DNA of 64,000 nt, taken from positions 1 to 64,000 of the forward strand of contig NZ_AUDI01000009.1 in the NCBI RefSeq assembly GCF_000425385.1, read 5' to 3'. Source of the stretch: Pseudoduganella violaceinigra DSM 15887. GTDB taxonomy: Bacteria; Pseudomonadota; Gammaproteobacteria; Burkholderiales; Burkholderiaceae_D. The notes below the pieces were generated by a model. It had not been told where the DNA came from and searched no databases. It saw only the letters and a program-made list of their open reading frames with translations. Both the position numbers and the translations under genes were made by a program. This document shows positions 41,063-49,333 of the stretch, piece by piece; position 1 is the first letter of the stretch; each line of letters starts with the position of its first letter.

Positions 41063-42715
41063 GTGAAATATTCCGTACTGGCCACCGTGCTGCTCGCTGC
41101 AACTGCGGCGCACGCGCAGGACGTGCCGAAGATCGATCCGCAGCGCTTGTCGCAGGACGTTAAAATTTTGGCATCGGACGAATTCGAGGGCCGCGGCCCG
41201 AACACCGCCGGCGAGGAGAAGACCGTCGCCTACATCGCCAAACAGTTCGAGGCGGCCGGCCTGAAGCCGGGCGGCGACCTGGTCAAGGGCAAGCGCAGCT
41301 GGTATCAGGAAGTGCCGCTGGGCCGCTTTGAAATCAAGGGCCCGGTGGCGCTGACCGCGCATGCCGGCCAGGACAGCATGCCGTTCGCCCAGGGCGAGCA
41401 ACTGGCGGTGCGCGCCGCCATGAACGGCGCCAAGCGCGTGGACTTCGAAAAAGCGCCACTGGTCTTTGTAGGCTACGGCGTGACCGCGCCCGAGCGCAAA
41501 TGGAACGACTTCAAGGGCGTGAACCTGAAGGGCAAGCTGGCTGTGGTGCTGATCAACGATCCTGACTTCGAAACCGGCGCCGGCGATTTCGGCGGCAAGG
41601 CCATGACCTACTACGGCCGCTGGACCTACAAGTTCGAGGAAATGGCGCGCCAGGGCGCAATCGGCACCCTGATCGTGCATGAAACCGCACCGGCTTCCTA
41701 CGGCTGGGCGACGGTGAAGAATTCCAACACCAATGTGATGTACGACATCGTGCGCAAGCAGCCCGGCAAATCGCACGCGCCGATGGAAGCGTGGATCCAG
41801 CGCGATGTGGCGGCCGACCTGTTCAAGCGCGCCGGCCTCGATTTCGACGCCGCCAAGAAGCAGGCCCAAACGCGCGACTTCAAGCCGTTGGAGCTGAAAG
41901 GCGTGAGCCTGTCGGCCCACTATGCGGTCGATACGCAGGTGATCAAGTCGAAAAACGTGGTGGCGGTGCGCGAAGGCGCGGCCGCTCCACAGGAAACCGT
42001 GATCTACAGCGGCCACTGGGACCACCTCGGCATCGGCGAGCCGGATGCCAAGGGCGACAAGATCTACAACGGCGCCATCGACAACGGCACCGGTATCGCC
42101 GCCTTGCTGGAACTGGGCCGCGTTTACGGCAAGGCCCCGGCGCCCAAGCGCAGCGTGGTGTTCCTGGCCGTGACGGCTGAAGAAAAAGGCCTGCTCGGTT
42201 CCGAGTACTACGCCGCGAACCCGGTCTACCCGCTGGCCACCACCGTCGGCATGATCAATATGGATGCCATGAGCCCGCACGGCCCGGCGCGCAACTTCAC
42301 CATCTCCGGCAGCGCCAAGCTGGACCTGCTGGATATGCTGGTGGCCAAATTCAAGGCGATCGATGTCAGCTACACGCCCGATCCGCACACCGAAGCGGGC
42401 TACTTCTTCCGCTCCGATCACTTCCCGATGGCCAAGCGCGGCGTACCCGCGTTCTCCCTCGATTCCGGCGAAGACTGGGTAGACGGCGGCCTGGCAGCGG
42501 GCAAGGCCTCGCAGGAAGCCTACACCAGCAACAACTACCACCAGCCTTCGGACGAGTGGGATGCCAAGTGGCCGTTCACCGGCATGGCGCGCGACCTGGG
42601 CGTGTTGTACAGCCTGGGCCGCGACCTGGCTGAATCGCAGGATTGGCCGAACTGGTCCAGCGATTCCGAGTTCCGCACGGTGCGCGACCAGAGCGCGGCC
42701 AAACGCTCCAGGTAA
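41063..42715 (+). CDS. M28 family metallopeptidase
   Basis: A 550-residue exported aminopeptidase-type enzyme with signal peptide (1-18, ending AHAQD). The dizinc-site residues appear in order: SGHWDHLG (His, Asp), GAIDNGTGIAALLEL (Asp), AVTAEEKGLLGSEYY (Glu pair), INMDAMSP (Asp) and a late YHQPSDEWD (His). A PA domain lies between about residues 110 and 250. CCAGGAGGTAAGC gives a strong ribosome site. It is divergent from the M13 gene across 176 bases. Confidence 0.95.
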   Translation: MKYSVLATVLLAATAAHAQDVPKIDPQRLSQDVKILASDEFEGRGPNTAGEEKTVAYIAKQFEAAGLKPGGDLVKGKRSWYQEVPLGRFEIKGPVALTAHAGQDSMPFAQGEQLAVRAAMNGAKRVDFEKAPLVFVGYGVTAPERKWNDFKGVNLKGKLAVVLINDPDFETGAGDFGGKAMTYYGRWTYKFEEMARQGAIGTLIVHETAPASYGWATVKNSNTNVMYDIVRKQPGKSHAPMEAWIQRDVAADLFKRAGLDFDAAKKQAQTRDFKPLELKGVSLSAHYAVDTQVIKSKNVVAVREGAAAPQETVIYSGHWDHLGIGEPDAKGDKIYNGAIDNGTGIAALLELGRVYGKAPAPKRSVVFLAVTAEEKGLLGSEYYAANPVYPLATTVGMINMDAMSPHGPARNFTISGSAKLDLLDMLVAKFKAIDVSYTPDPHTEAGYFFRSDHFPMAKRGVPAFSLDSGEDWVDGGLAAGKASQEAYTSNNYHQPSDEWDAKWPFTGMARDLGVLYSLGRDLAESQDWPNWSSDSEFRTVRDQSAAKRSR

Positions 42716-42721
42716 TCCCCG

Positions 42722-42748
42722 AACGCCCTCCGCCACGGAGGGCGTTTT
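42722..42748 (+). terminator. Terminator after the M28 gene
   Basis: A perfect 10-bp stem (42722-42731 with 42737-42746), a 5-base loop and a T-rich end. Confidence 0.88.
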
Positions 42749-42830
42749 CATTACAGCGTCACAGTTGACTCCAGACGACCCGGCATGCCATGCTGGGTTC
42801 ACAACTAGATCGTTTTTGCTGGAGACAACC

Positions 42831-44438
42831 ATGAACTTCACGCAGTCGATGAGCATCGCCCGCAAGCTGGCGGTGCTGAATGCCGGTGCCATCCTTGGCA
42901 TCATCATCCTTACGGCCACTTTCCTCATTTCCGAACGCACCCTGATCCTGGAAGAAAGGACCAGCAATGTGCGGCAGGCGGTCGAAACCGCCTACGGAGT
43001 GCTCGACTACTACCAAAAGCAGGAAGCCAGCGGCGCCCTGCCCCGTGCCGACGCCCAGAAGAAGGCCATGGAAGCGATCAAGGTGTTGCGATATGGCAAC
43101 GGCGAATATTTCTGGCTCAATGATATGCAGCCGAAGATGATCATGCACCCGATCAAGCCGGAGCTGGACAACAAGGACCTCAGCACCAACAAGGACCCGA
43201 CCGGCAAATTCCTGTTCGTGGAATTCGCCAATATGGTCAGGAAGGCCGGCGCCGGCCCGGTCGATTACATGTGGCCGAAACCGGGCAGCGACAAACCGGT
43301 GCAAAAAGTCTCCTACGTGAAAGGCTTCGAACCCTGGGGCTGGATCCTCGGCTCCGGCGTGTATGTCGACACGGTCGACGCCACCGTGCGCGGACGCGCC
43401 GTCACCTTTGCCATCGGTGCCGTGCTGCTGGCGGCGCTCTTGCTTGGCGTCGGCGTGTTCATCGCGCGCGGCCTGCTGCGCCAGCTGGGCGGCGAACCGG
43501 ATTACGCTTCCTCCATCGCACGCAGCATCGCGGGCGGCGACCTGACCGTACCGATCAGCGTCAAGCGCGATGACGATAGCAGCATGGTCAATGCGCTGAA
43601 AGGCATGCGCGACGATCTGGCGCGCATCGTCGGCTCGGTGCGCACGGCCACCGAGACCATCGCCACGGCGTCCAGCGAGATCGCGGCCGGCAACAGCGAC
43701 CTGTCGGCCCGCACGGAAAACCAGGCCAGCTCGCTGGAAGAAACCGCCGCCTCGATGGAGGAGCTGACCGCCACCGTGCGCCAGAATGCCGACAGCGCGC
43801 GCACCGCCAACGAGCTGGCCGCCAGCGCGTCGGAAGTGGCGCAGAAAGGGGGCGCCGTGGTGTCGCAGGTGGTCGAGACCATGGCCTCGATCGACAGCTC
43901 CTCGCGCAAGATCGTGGACATCATCAGCGTGATCGACGGGATCGCCTTCCAGACCAATATCCTTGCCTTGAACGCGGCGGTGGAGGCCGCGCGCGCCGGC
44001 GAGCAGGGCCGCGGATTCGCCGTGGTGGCCTCCGAAGTGCGTAACCTGGCGCAGCGCAGCGCCGCCGCGGCCAAGGAAATCAAGGACCTGATCGGCGCTT
44101 CGGTGGAAACCGTCGGCGTCGGCAATACGCTGGTGGCGCAGGCGGGCAGCACCATGCAGGAGGTGGTGGACAGCGTGCACCGCGTGCGCCAGATCATCAA
44201 CGAGATCAGCACCGCCAGCCATGAACAGAGCGCCGGCATCGCCCAGGTGAATGAAGCGATTTCGCAGATGGATGCGGTGACGCAGCAGAATGCCGCGCTG
44301 GTCGAACAGGCCGCCGCCGCCGCGGCCAGCATGCAGCAGCAGTCGGCCGCCTTGCTGCAGGCGGTCGGCGTGTTCCGTGTTGAATCGGATACTGCCGGCG
44401 CCGCGTCCCGCCGCCTGCCGCGCCTGGGACGCGGCTGA
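42831..44438 (+). CDS. Methyl-accepting chemotaxis protein with single Cache domain
   Basis: A 535-residue chemoreceptor: TM1 near 12-34, a periplasmic sCache_2-type domain (35-185, with [18 protein letters not shown] and [14 protein letters not shown]), TM2 (about 190-212), HAMP, then the coiled-coil signalling domain with hairpin tip [32 protein letters not shown]-type sequence. GGAGACAACC precedes the ATG at 42831; the frame extends upstream into the M28 gene without homology. sCache receptors often sense organic acids. No CheW-binding pentapeptide tail is seen. Confidence 0.94.
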   Translation: [535 protein letters not shown]

Positions 44439-44510
44439 AGCGGCTGAAGCGGCTTAACAGGCAGGACCAGGATCAAACAAGCCTGGTCCGCTGATTTGGC
44501 GGGTCTACGG

Positions 44511-45644
44511 TTAATCCAGCTTCAACTCCTGGCCGCATCCGGGATATTTCTTCATCTGGTTCTGGATATCTCCAACAGCCGTGCCATTCAGGCTGAATTC
44601 CCGCCCGGCGATATTCCAAAACGGTTGAATGGCCTTGTCCTGCGAATTTTTCGGTGCGTAGCGGTGAACGCCGGCATATCTTTGTTCAAACTGCCGCTCC
44701 AGTTCCTGAACCTGCTCCCGGGTATAGGTAGCCGGATAGCTGCGCGTAATCGACATGACCCTGAAGGATTGCTGCAAAGTGTCTCCATCGGGGAGCAAAA
44801 TCGCAAGCACCGTGGTATCGAAACCATTCTCCGACTTGTACCGCCCATACACATTCGGACTTGTGCAGAAGCCTTTGAGATGCGTCAGCTTCGGAATGCC
44901 ATCGCTATCGAAACTCCTTTGCATCAGATACGGCGCAGCGGCGCGCAAGGCATCCTTTGAATTGGCCCCGGCCACGAGCCCCCTGGTATAGACCCTCACG
45001 CCTTCGTCGTCCAGCTTGAGGTTGCGCACCTGTAGCTTGGGGCCGTTGGCATAGTTCACGTAGTAGCTCACGTCCCACTTGACCTTCCCCAGCGTGGCGA
45101 TGTCATCCCCGATGCAAATTCCATTAATGCATGGCATGCCGTTTTTGACATACTCGTTTGACGGGCTGTCGGCAGGGCTTGCCGTCGCAACGGGCCGGGC
45201 TTCCTTGGCCTGCGGCGCCGCAGCGGCCTCGATGGTTTTGCAAAAGTGATTCCTGATGGCGGATTCGGGGGATTGCTTGCCGACCGGCGTGGTGTAGGTC
45301 ATCGATAGCTGGACGCCGCTGGCGGAAGGGGCGATAGCAATATCCAAGGGGATGCTGTCGCCCTTCTTGTACGAGCTTTCCTGGACGGCGGATATGGCGC
45401 CCTTGTTCCTGTCGGAGGAAAGAATTTTGAAACCATTGGCGGCGGTGAATGCCGACGCATTATTAAACGCGCTGCCGGCATCCGCCCCTGGCAAGTCCGC
45501 CCAGGTTTTATACGTCTTCGCGGAAAACGGGCCGCCGCTCGTGGCGAAATGATCGTCGCAGGGGGCGGCCGCCGCGAAGGCAGCGTGTTGAAGACAAATC
45601 AGGGCGATGCCATATTTGAGGAAGGGATGAAGATTTCGTGCCAA
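44511..45644 (-). CDS. Exported protein of unknown function
   Basis: A 377-residue protein with signal peptide (about 1-27, ending AAAAP). The N-terminal half (60-150) is followed by a low-complexity Ala/Pro linker, then a second part starting MPCINGICIGDDIATLGKVKW, with paired cysteines. The final segment GREFSLNGTAVGDIQNQMKKYPGCGQEL resembles the same repeat (a short 'x-G-x-x-x-G-D' unit). I do not recognise a family. It is convergent with the chemoreceptor gene and has a long 208-base upstream region. Confidence 0.7.
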   Translation of the reverse strand: MARNLHPFLKYGIALICLQHAAFAAAAPCDDHFATSGGPFSAKTYKTWADLPGADAGSAFNNASAFTAANGFKILSSDRNKGAISAVQESSYKKGDSIPLDIAIAPSASGVQLSMTYTTPVGKQSPESAIRNHFCKTIEAAAAPQAKEARPVATASPADSPSNEYVKNGMPCINGICIGDDIATLGKVKWDVSYYVNYANGPKLQVRNLKLDDEGVRVYTRGLVAGANSKDALRAAAPYLMQRSFDSDGIPKLTHLKGFCTSPNVYGRYKSENGFDTTVLAILLPDGDTLQQSFRVMSITRSYPATYTREQVQELERQFEQRYAGVHRYAPKNSQDKAIQPFWNIAGREFSLNGTAVGDIQNQMKKYPGCGQELKLD

Positions 45645-45852
45645 GGGATGCTCCAGTGTTGCCAGTCCGGGCAGGTAAAAAGGGTTCTCGAGCAGCGCCG
45701 CGCATGCCGGCGTTAGCTTTTACCTAATATTACAAGCTTGCACTACTTTTGGTGGCAAATGTCCTACCGTGCGCACCGCAAGGACTGGCTGGCGTGGGGA
45801 CGCGCATACCGGCAAGGCCATGGCAGGCGCCGGATATGCGCAGGGGCGGGGT

Positions 45853-46464
45853 TTATTTGACGCGGGTGTAGCTCATTTCCATCCACTTCATTTCCTTGCC
45901 GTTCGGCCCCGGGCCCCACATTTCCAGCTTGTGGTTGTCGTTGTCGGCGATGACGATGTTCATGGTGTACGGCACTTCCTTGCCCATCATCGGCTCCGAC
46001 ATCATGCCCTTGTATTTGATGGTGTTGCCGTTCATGGTACCGTGCGCCAGCGTCATGCTGGTGCTGCCGGAATCGATCCAGCTGCCGAAGTACTTCTTGG
46101 TGACGTTGTCATAGCCCTGGATGCCCAAGCCGTCGAAGGCCTGGCCCATGAACTTGCCCTGGTAATTCTCCTCCAGGTAGCGATTTCCCATGATCCACTT
46201 GCGCTCGGTGGCGCCGTCGCTTTCTTCGGGAGGTTTGGATGGGTCCATCCACATTTTCGATTTGACCGTGAACTTGCCGGCGAGCGCCTCAAGTTTCTTG
46301 TGCGCCTCACCCGGTGTCGAGGCCTTGGTCATCGCCTCCATCGCCGCCTTTTCATCAGGCGGCGCAGCGGCCTTCTTCTTTTCCGGCGCGGCACTGAGCG
46401 CAGTGCCAGCCAGGGTGAACCCGGAAACAACAACCAGGTACTGCGCGATACGGCGAAGCTTCAT
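45853..46464 (-). CDS. DUF1579 exported protein
   Basis: A 203-residue protein with signal peptide (1-25, ending LSAAP) and a lysine/alanine linker. The DUF1579 domain contains LEALAGKFTVKSKMWMDPSKPP, RKWIMGNRYLEENYQGKFMGQAFDGLGIQGYDN and FGSWIDSGSTSM. DUF1579 has a lipocalin-like barrel and no assigned activity. The gene appears monocistronic. Confidence 0.85.
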   Translation of the reverse strand: MKLRRIAQYLVVVSGFTLAGTALSAAPEKKKAAAPPDEKAAMEAMTKASTPGEAHKKLEALAGKFTVKSKMWMDPSKPPEESDGATERKWIMGNRYLEENYQGKFMGQAFDGLGIQGYDNVTKKYFGSWIDSGSTSMTLAHGTMNGNTIKYKGMMSEPMMGKEVPYTMNIVIADNDNHKLEMWGPGPNGKEMKWMEMSYTRVK

Positions 46465-46525
46465 GGCTATCTCCTATCCAGCAGGGTTGTGGAGCAGCCA
46501 TTCTCTGCGTGTCCGCGCTGCCCTG

Positions 46526-46708
46526 TCAACTGCGGCGCTGCGTTTCGCGCAACTTGCGGCGCAAGCGCAGGTTGTCCGCTACTGTCGTCACTAATGCAAG
46601 TGTCATCAGCACGGAAACGGCATCAGAAGCCAGGTAGTGCCAAAATGCCCACGCGGCGAAGGCGCACGCCAGGGCCAACAGCAAGTCTCTCATCATCGCA
46701 TCCCCCAT
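46526..46708 (-). CDS. Small two-helix membrane protein (60 aa)
   Basis: A 60-residue protein with two adjacent hydrophobic helices (LLLALACAFAAWAFWHYLA, then VSVLMTLALVTTVAD) and a basic tail (RLRRKLRETQRRS). The start could be the ATG at 46708 or one of the two ATGs four codons later, which have GGGGGA in front. No function can be assigned. Confidence 0.6.
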   Translation of the reverse strand: MGDAMMRDLLLALACAFAAWAFWHYLASDAVSVLMTLALVTTVADNLRLRRKLRETQRRS

Positions 46709-46732
46709 TCAATCCAGCGGCGGCCATGCACT

Positions 46733-47422
46733 TCAGCCTAGCACGAAGGTGCAGACTTCATTTGAGAACTGTCGAAGAAATGCCGGCTTGTCTGGCAAGG
46801 GCTCGACCGTGTGGGGCGGAGCAAGGTCCATGAAGGAGAAATGTCCGGCACCATCGGTGACGTGCAGTGTGATGGGAAGCTGCTCCCGCAAGGCTTGCGC
46901 CAGCCATTCGCTCTGCGCGGGCGGCGTGACCGTGTCCGCACTGCCCGCCCATGCCAGCATGGGGATGCGGACCGCATCAAGTGCATCCGGCGCCTGAAAA
47001 AAGCCGGTTGGCGGCGCCAATAGCGCAAGGCGGGTAAGGCGGCGTTCCCTTGCAATGTCGGCACGCCGCTCCGGCCCCAGCCACATTTGCGCGCCCGCCA
47101 TCGCGACCAGGACGGCGGCGCCAATCGAATGGCCGACGCCGCTGATTCTTGCCGACGGCTCGGCGAATAGATCGAGCGCCCTGGACAAACGCCGCGCCCT
47201 GAGCGTCAATTCCCCCTCGCTGGGATATGACGACGCCAACCGTGCGAAATGTGGCGCGATGACCGTGCAGCCCGATTCCACCAGCGCCTGCAGCAGCGTG
47301 GCATGCCGCTCCGGCACGCCGCCCGAACCCACCGCGAACAGCACAACCGGCGCCGTGCCTGCCGCTTCGTGTACAGAGACCGGGAATTCTCCGTCCCCAT
47401 CCTTCAACATTTCCGTCATCAT
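46733..47422 (-). CDS. Alpha/beta hydrolase
   Basis: A 229-residue hydrolase resembling dienelactone-hydrolase-size enzymes. The nucleophile elbow is GHSIG (Ser in ISGVGHSIGAAVLVAMAG), the acid is in AGSADTVTPP, and the base His in TDGAGHFSFMDLAPP, completing the triad. No signal peptide. The ATG at 47422 has AGGGG at seven bases; the one at 47428 is too close to it. Substrate unknown. Confidence 0.85.
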   Translation of the reverse strand: MMTEMLKDGDGEFPVSVHEAAGTAPVVLFAVGSGGVPERHATLLQALVESGCTVIAPHFARLASSYPSEGELTLRARRLSRALDLFAEPSARISGVGHSIGAAVLVAMAGAQMWLGPERRADIARERRLTRLALLAPPTGFFQAPDALDAVRIPMLAWAGSADTVTPPAQSEWLAQALREQLPITLHVTDGAGHFSFMDLAPPHTVEPLPDKPAFLRQFSNEVCTFVLG

Positions 47423-47490
47423 CAGCATTCCCCTACGTTGGACATGCCACCATCTTCAAGCCTCACGCCACGTCAGGGTCAAGCATTGTT

Positions 47491-48324
47491 TCAGCCCAGT
47501 TCAAAGGTCGTGATGCCGAATTGACGTTCCAGCGGCAAGCCGGGGTCGGCGCCGGTGTACATGCGCGCCGTTTCGAAGCAGACCTGCATGCCATGGCGCG
47601 CGGCCAGCGCCACCGCCGCCGCGTTGGGTTCCGGCACATCCAGGAAGACCGGCTCGTCGAGCGGCACGCGGCCGCGCAAGGCGTGCATCAATTCATCCGC
47701 CACTGCCGGCGACTCGGTGCACAGTGGACCGATCTTGAAGCCGGCGCGGCAGGGCCGCAGCACGCCATACCCCTTAAGCACGCCGCCATCGTGCACGCCC
47801 AGCGTGACACTACCATCCTGCTGCAGCCAGCGCCGCATGAACTGCGTACGGTCGCCGGGGAAAAAGGCGCGGTCGTAATCCAGCAACTCTGCGATATGCT
47901 GAGGCCCCAGGGGCAAGACCCAGTCATGCTGCGGCATATTGCTGCCCCGCCCTTCGTAGCGCACATTGCGATGCGCCAGCTTGAAGCCGGAGCGGGCGTA
48001 ATTGGCTTGCTGCGCCAGCACGCCATCGAGCCCGACATTGCGGCCCGCCAGGTGCGCCATGCCGGCTTGCCAGATCGCCATGCCGAGTCCTTTGCCGCGG
48101 AATTCCGGCCGTACGATATAGCCGCCGATAAAACCGAATCCCGCGCCGTAGCGCACCGCGAAAATGCTGGCCACCGCCTGCCCTTCCAGCGTGCCAAGCA
48201 GGAAGCCATCCGGATCGGCGGCATAAAAGCTGGCGGCGTCCTGCAAGCCGGGATTCCATCCTTCCGCAGCGGCCCAGTCCAGGACCGACTCCAGCTCGGG
48301 TAAGCTCATGGATCGGATTTCCAT
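47491..48324 (-). CDS. GNAT family N-acetyltransferase
   Basis: A 277-residue protein with an N-terminal GNAT domain (acetyl-CoA loop in YIVRPEFRGKGLGMAIW, the R-x-x-G-x-G/A pattern) and a C-terminal second GNAT-like half (FETARMYTG near the end), as in the GNAT/DUF1248-type two-domain acetyltransferases. The ATG at 48324 follows the methyltransferase stop by one base, so the two are coupled. An upstream start at 48348 would overlap that gene. Substrate unknown. Confidence 0.85.
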   Translation of the reverse strand: MEIRSMSLPELESVLDWAAAEGWNPGLQDAASFYAADPDGFLLGTLEGQAVASIFAVRYGAGFGFIGGYIVRPEFRGKGLGMAIWQAGMAHLAGRNVGLDGVLAQQANYARSGFKLAHRNVRYEGRGSNMPQHDWVLPLGPQHIAELLDYDRAFFPGDRTQFMRRWLQQDGSVTLGVHDGGVLKGYGVLRPCRAGFKIGPLCTESPAVADELMHALRGRVPLDEPVFLDVPEPNAAAVALAARHGMQVCFETARMYTGADPGLPLERQFGITTFELG

Positions 48325-48325
48325 G

Positions 48326-49249
48326 TCAGGCGCGCCTGGCTTCGTCATATGCGCTGAACGCTGCCCGCAGCGCATACTCCCATGCTGCGCCGTCCTGTTC
48401 ATACAGGAAGTTGGGCGCCGCTGGCGGCACCGGTTCCAGCACGCTGCGGCGCCGGTACAGGTAAACGGTGGTCCAGGCAACGCTGGGCGGCGCAAATTGT
48501 TTCAGCAGTTCGAAGGCCGGGTGCATGATCGGAAAAGTCACCGTGGTGAGCAGCGCGCCCGGCTGCAGCTCGCGCGCCAGCTTTTCGCCCAGCCGGTCCA
48601 TCAACGGTGCGAAGCAGGTGCTGTAGACGTAGACCAGGGTGGCATCGCCGACATCGGCCGCGAACATGTCCTGCTGCTGCAGGCGCACGCGGGCGGCAAC
48701 CGAGGCCGCTGCGGCCGGGTCTTCGTCGGCGCCGGCCACCAGCATCTCGGCCAGCCGCACTTGGGCCATGTCGTGGCGATAGCGCAGCAGCTCGATGCCG
48801 GTGCAGCGCATGCCGGGCAAGGCCAACGCCGCATTCAGCACGACTTTGCCTAGGCCGCTGCCCAGGTCGATAAAGTGGCCTTGCGGCGGCAGCCATGGGG
48901 CAATCGCTTCGAAGTAGTTGTCGAGTTCCTGCTGCGTGAATTCGCCGTAGATCAGGCGCCCGTCATCGACCAGCCATTGCGCCAGGTCCGAATCGGAAAT
49001 CTCGGCCAGGCTGCGCGTGGCGGCGCGTTCGGGCAGCATGCCATGCTGCTGAATGCCGGCCGGCACACTGCCGGCAATCAGGCGCCGGTGCGGCTTTAGG
49101 CGTGCGATCAAGGTCTCCCGCAAGGCGGGTGTGCAGAACGCTTCGCGCACGGCCAGGCCGATCTCGACATAGCGTGCAAACAGTGCATCGTCGAGCACCG
49201 GGCGCACATGCTGGGCGCCGCTGGTGATTGCCTGCCGCATCGCGCGCAT
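48326..49249 (-). CDS. DOT1-like SAM-dependent methyltransferase
   Basis: A 307-residue class I methyltransferase. SAM motif I is FIDLGSGLGKVVLNAAL (Asp128 to about Gly134). Preceding it, LIYGEFTQQELDNYF resembles the D1 loop of DOT1 histone lysine methyltransferases, and GIELLRYRHDMAQ follows as motif II. Bacteria lack nucleosomes, so the target is another protein or small molecule. It is the first gene of a two-gene unit with the acetyltransferase. Confidence 0.78.
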   Translation of the reverse strand: MRAMRQAITSGAQHVRPVLDDALFARYVEIGLAVREAFCTPALRETLIARLKPHRRLIAGSVPAGIQQHGMLPERAATRSLAEISDSDLAQWLVDDGRLIYGEFTQQELDNYFEAIAPWLPPQGHFIDLGSGLGKVVLNAALALPGMRCTGIELLRYRHDMAQVRLAEMLVAGADEDPAAAASVAARVRLQQQDMFAADVGDATLVYVYSTCFAPLMDRLGEKLARELQPGALLTTVTFPIMHPAFELLKQFAPPSVAWTTVYLYRRRSVLEPVPPAAPNFLYEQDGAAWEYALRAAFSAYDEARRA

Positions 49250-49290
49250 GACTTCCCCTTCTAGGACGGATTACCCACTTTACAATAAAG

Positions 49291-49312
49291 AAACCGCCCC
49301 GTGGGGCGGTTT
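49291..49312 (-). terminator. Terminator after the TonB-dependent receptor
   Basis: A near-perfect palindrome (stems 49291-49300 and 49303-49312, 2-base centre) followed on the minus strand by a T-rich stretch. It lies 21 bases past the receptor stop and could also act for plus-strand transcripts. Confidence 0.75.
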
Positions 49313-49333
49313 TCGCATCGGCCGGGTAGCGGC

